A stretch of DNA of 64,000 nucleotides from NCBI RefSeq assembly GCF_037975245.1, contig NC_092562.1, positions 17,995,521 to 18,059,520 of the forward strand, given 5' to 3'. A program made the position numbers and the translations under genes. The notes beneath the pieces were generated by a model. That model saw only the letters and a program-made list of their open reading frames with translations, did not search any database and was not told the origin of the DNA. Below are positions 62,676 through 64,000 of this stretch, piece by piece; within the stretch, counting starts at the first letter, position 1, and every line of letters starts with the position of its first letter. This stretch comes from Apostichopus japonicus. Taxonomy: Eukaryota; Echinodermata; Holothuroidea; Aspidochirotida; Stichopodidae.

Positions 62676-63650
62676 ACAATTCATGTGAGTGATAAATATC
62701 CCCACCCCCCCCCTCAAAGAAAAAATATTAAGCGTGCCAATAAAAGCTCTGTATTTTGGGTAACTCACTTTGTCGTCGAATATAATTTGTTGAAAATAAA
62801 AAGTGTTCCTTTTGTTACATTAACATAGCTTTTGCAGTCATTAGTCTATAAGCCTTCAAACAGATAACTTTACTCAGTTGCTTACCTGCTTTGCTTAACC
62901 AGAGTGATAAAGAAGTTTGTGAAGTGAGGGCCAGTGGTATTCAATATGTGAATGTTGGCGAGTAGAGCGGGGGGGGGGGGGGGCAAACAGCAGCCGAAAT
63001 TTTCTGGCTCCAAAACCTATCCAGTTGGAATTTCAGCCTACACCCCCACCCCCCTCCTAATCATCAGGATTTAGCTACGTCCCTGATTTCATGAAATCAT
63101 CACTCCGTCAAACAAGGGTCTGTTTATATCCTTTATTTTCCGAAGTTGTAGATCTGTCTATATCATGTGTCATTGAGCGTAGACAAATTCAAATTAAAAA
63201 TAGATATATAAATGTTTCACTCCGTTAAACAAGGGTCTGTTTATATCCTTTATTTTTTATTAGAACTGTGTAATGAATGCATTGAAAAAATCACATCGTA
63301 TTAACGTTTTTTGTTTTGTTTTTTGTAACACGTACTTTCAACTGAAATATATAATCGTGAGTGTATTAGCGGATTCTGTGGACCGTCCAAATAATCTAAA
63401 ACACATTTCATTGTATTGTTTATTGATGATAAACCAAAATTAACCAACTCTATTGGTTGAAAATTGATCAACTCTATTAATTCAAAATAACTGTGTTCTA
63501 AGGAAAGACCCCGCACCAAATATCGACAGATTCAGGAAGGAATCAACCCGTCAAATATGGGTCTGTTTTATATCCTTTAATTACTGAACTCGTAGATCTG
63601 TTTAAATCATGTATCATTGAGCATATCAAGATTAATATTAAAAACAGATA

Positions 63651-64000
63651 ACGTTATCAAATATGTATTTTTTGGCATGTCATACGGTTTTCCTTTAGGT
63701 TAATTTATTCTCAACAAATCGTTATTTGGGAACATTGGCAAAAAAAAAACATTTGTAAGCTGGCATCAACAATCCTCGTTACATGGGTTGGGATTATTAT
63801 AGGAAACCCCAAAAGAATAACCCCAATCCATTACCCTTAATATTAGTATGATAATACTGTTGACCGTTGATAAAAATTGTCTTAAAAGCAGCTGGTTAAG
63901 AAAGATCACAACCTAAATATTTTCTTTTGGTCTATAGAATGTATCTGGATAGTAGTATTAACGTTTTTTTTTTTTTTAGTAACACACGTAATCTCAATTG
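63651..64000. other. Non-coding AT-rich end of window
   Basis: Nothing recognised apart from A- and T-runs (63740-63749 and 63966-63979). Confidence 0.6.

Larger units (their letters stand above)
61869..63650 (+). repeat. Dispersed repeat of about 105 bp, four copies
   Basis: Copies at about 61869-61975, 63105-63208, 63222-63263 (truncated) and 63547-63650. All share GTCAAA, GGTCTGTT, ATATCCTTTATT, GTAGATCTGT, ATCATTGAGC and AAAAATAGATA-like segments in the same orientation. Confidence 0.85.

Overview
This window is animal nuclear DNA. It is AT-rich, has long intergenic stretches, GT-AG splice sites, microsatellites, satellite DNA and several classes of small DNA transposon, with no bacterial-type operon. 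The repeat style (many C or G homopolymers, foldback elements) and the zinc-binding 'YHxxCF/Y' protein suggest a marine invertebrate, perhaps an echinoderm or other deuterostome. That is inference; no marker gene fixes the taxon. A 100-base run of N at 15056-15155 is a scaffold gap, so order across it is assumed.

Layout. 1-2.9 kb is non-coding. 2.9-5.0 kb (minus strand) holds a two-exon gene for a zinc-binding protein of unknown function, interrupted by one in-frame stop. 5.5-7.4 kb carries an irregular motif repeat, a tRNA-like sequence next to an (AT)n tract, and a 125-bp tandem repeat. 11.5-12.2 kb contains exons of a small single-pass membrane protein, with one exon duplicated and one copy frameshifted. 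12.6-15.8 kb is low-complexity DNA and the gap.

The main feature is an inferred plus-strand gene spread from 16.07 to 58.6 kb. A 5' exon (exon A, 16073-16204) ends in phase 0. A terminal exon (58426-58595) starts in phase 1 and ends in a stop codon. The missing link is a 67-nt exon (exon B) that starts in phase 0 and ends in phase 1, and it is present 16 times in a 16-kb tandem array (17.06-33.24 kb) of units of about 978 bp. Each unit also carries smaller exon-like pieces (C, C', D, E), all in phase 1 after a good acceptor, and some resemble the start of the terminal exon. None of the 16 B copies has an internal stop. The array contains a 1681-bp higher-order repeat and a 210-bp in-frame sub-array.

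The same inferred intron then contains a satellite of about 20 kb (33.94-54.29 kb; monomers of 245-250 bp, roughly 80 copies) with diverged edges and a homogenised core. Two transposons inside the core, a foldback element and a TTAA-type MITE, occur twice at a spacing of about 4.4 kb, showing that a 4.4-kb block was duplicated after they inserted. A second foldback family has one copy at the satellite's left edge and one at 57.35 kb. 59-64 kb is non-coding with short tandem duplications, strong hairpins and a dispersed repeat of about 105 bp.
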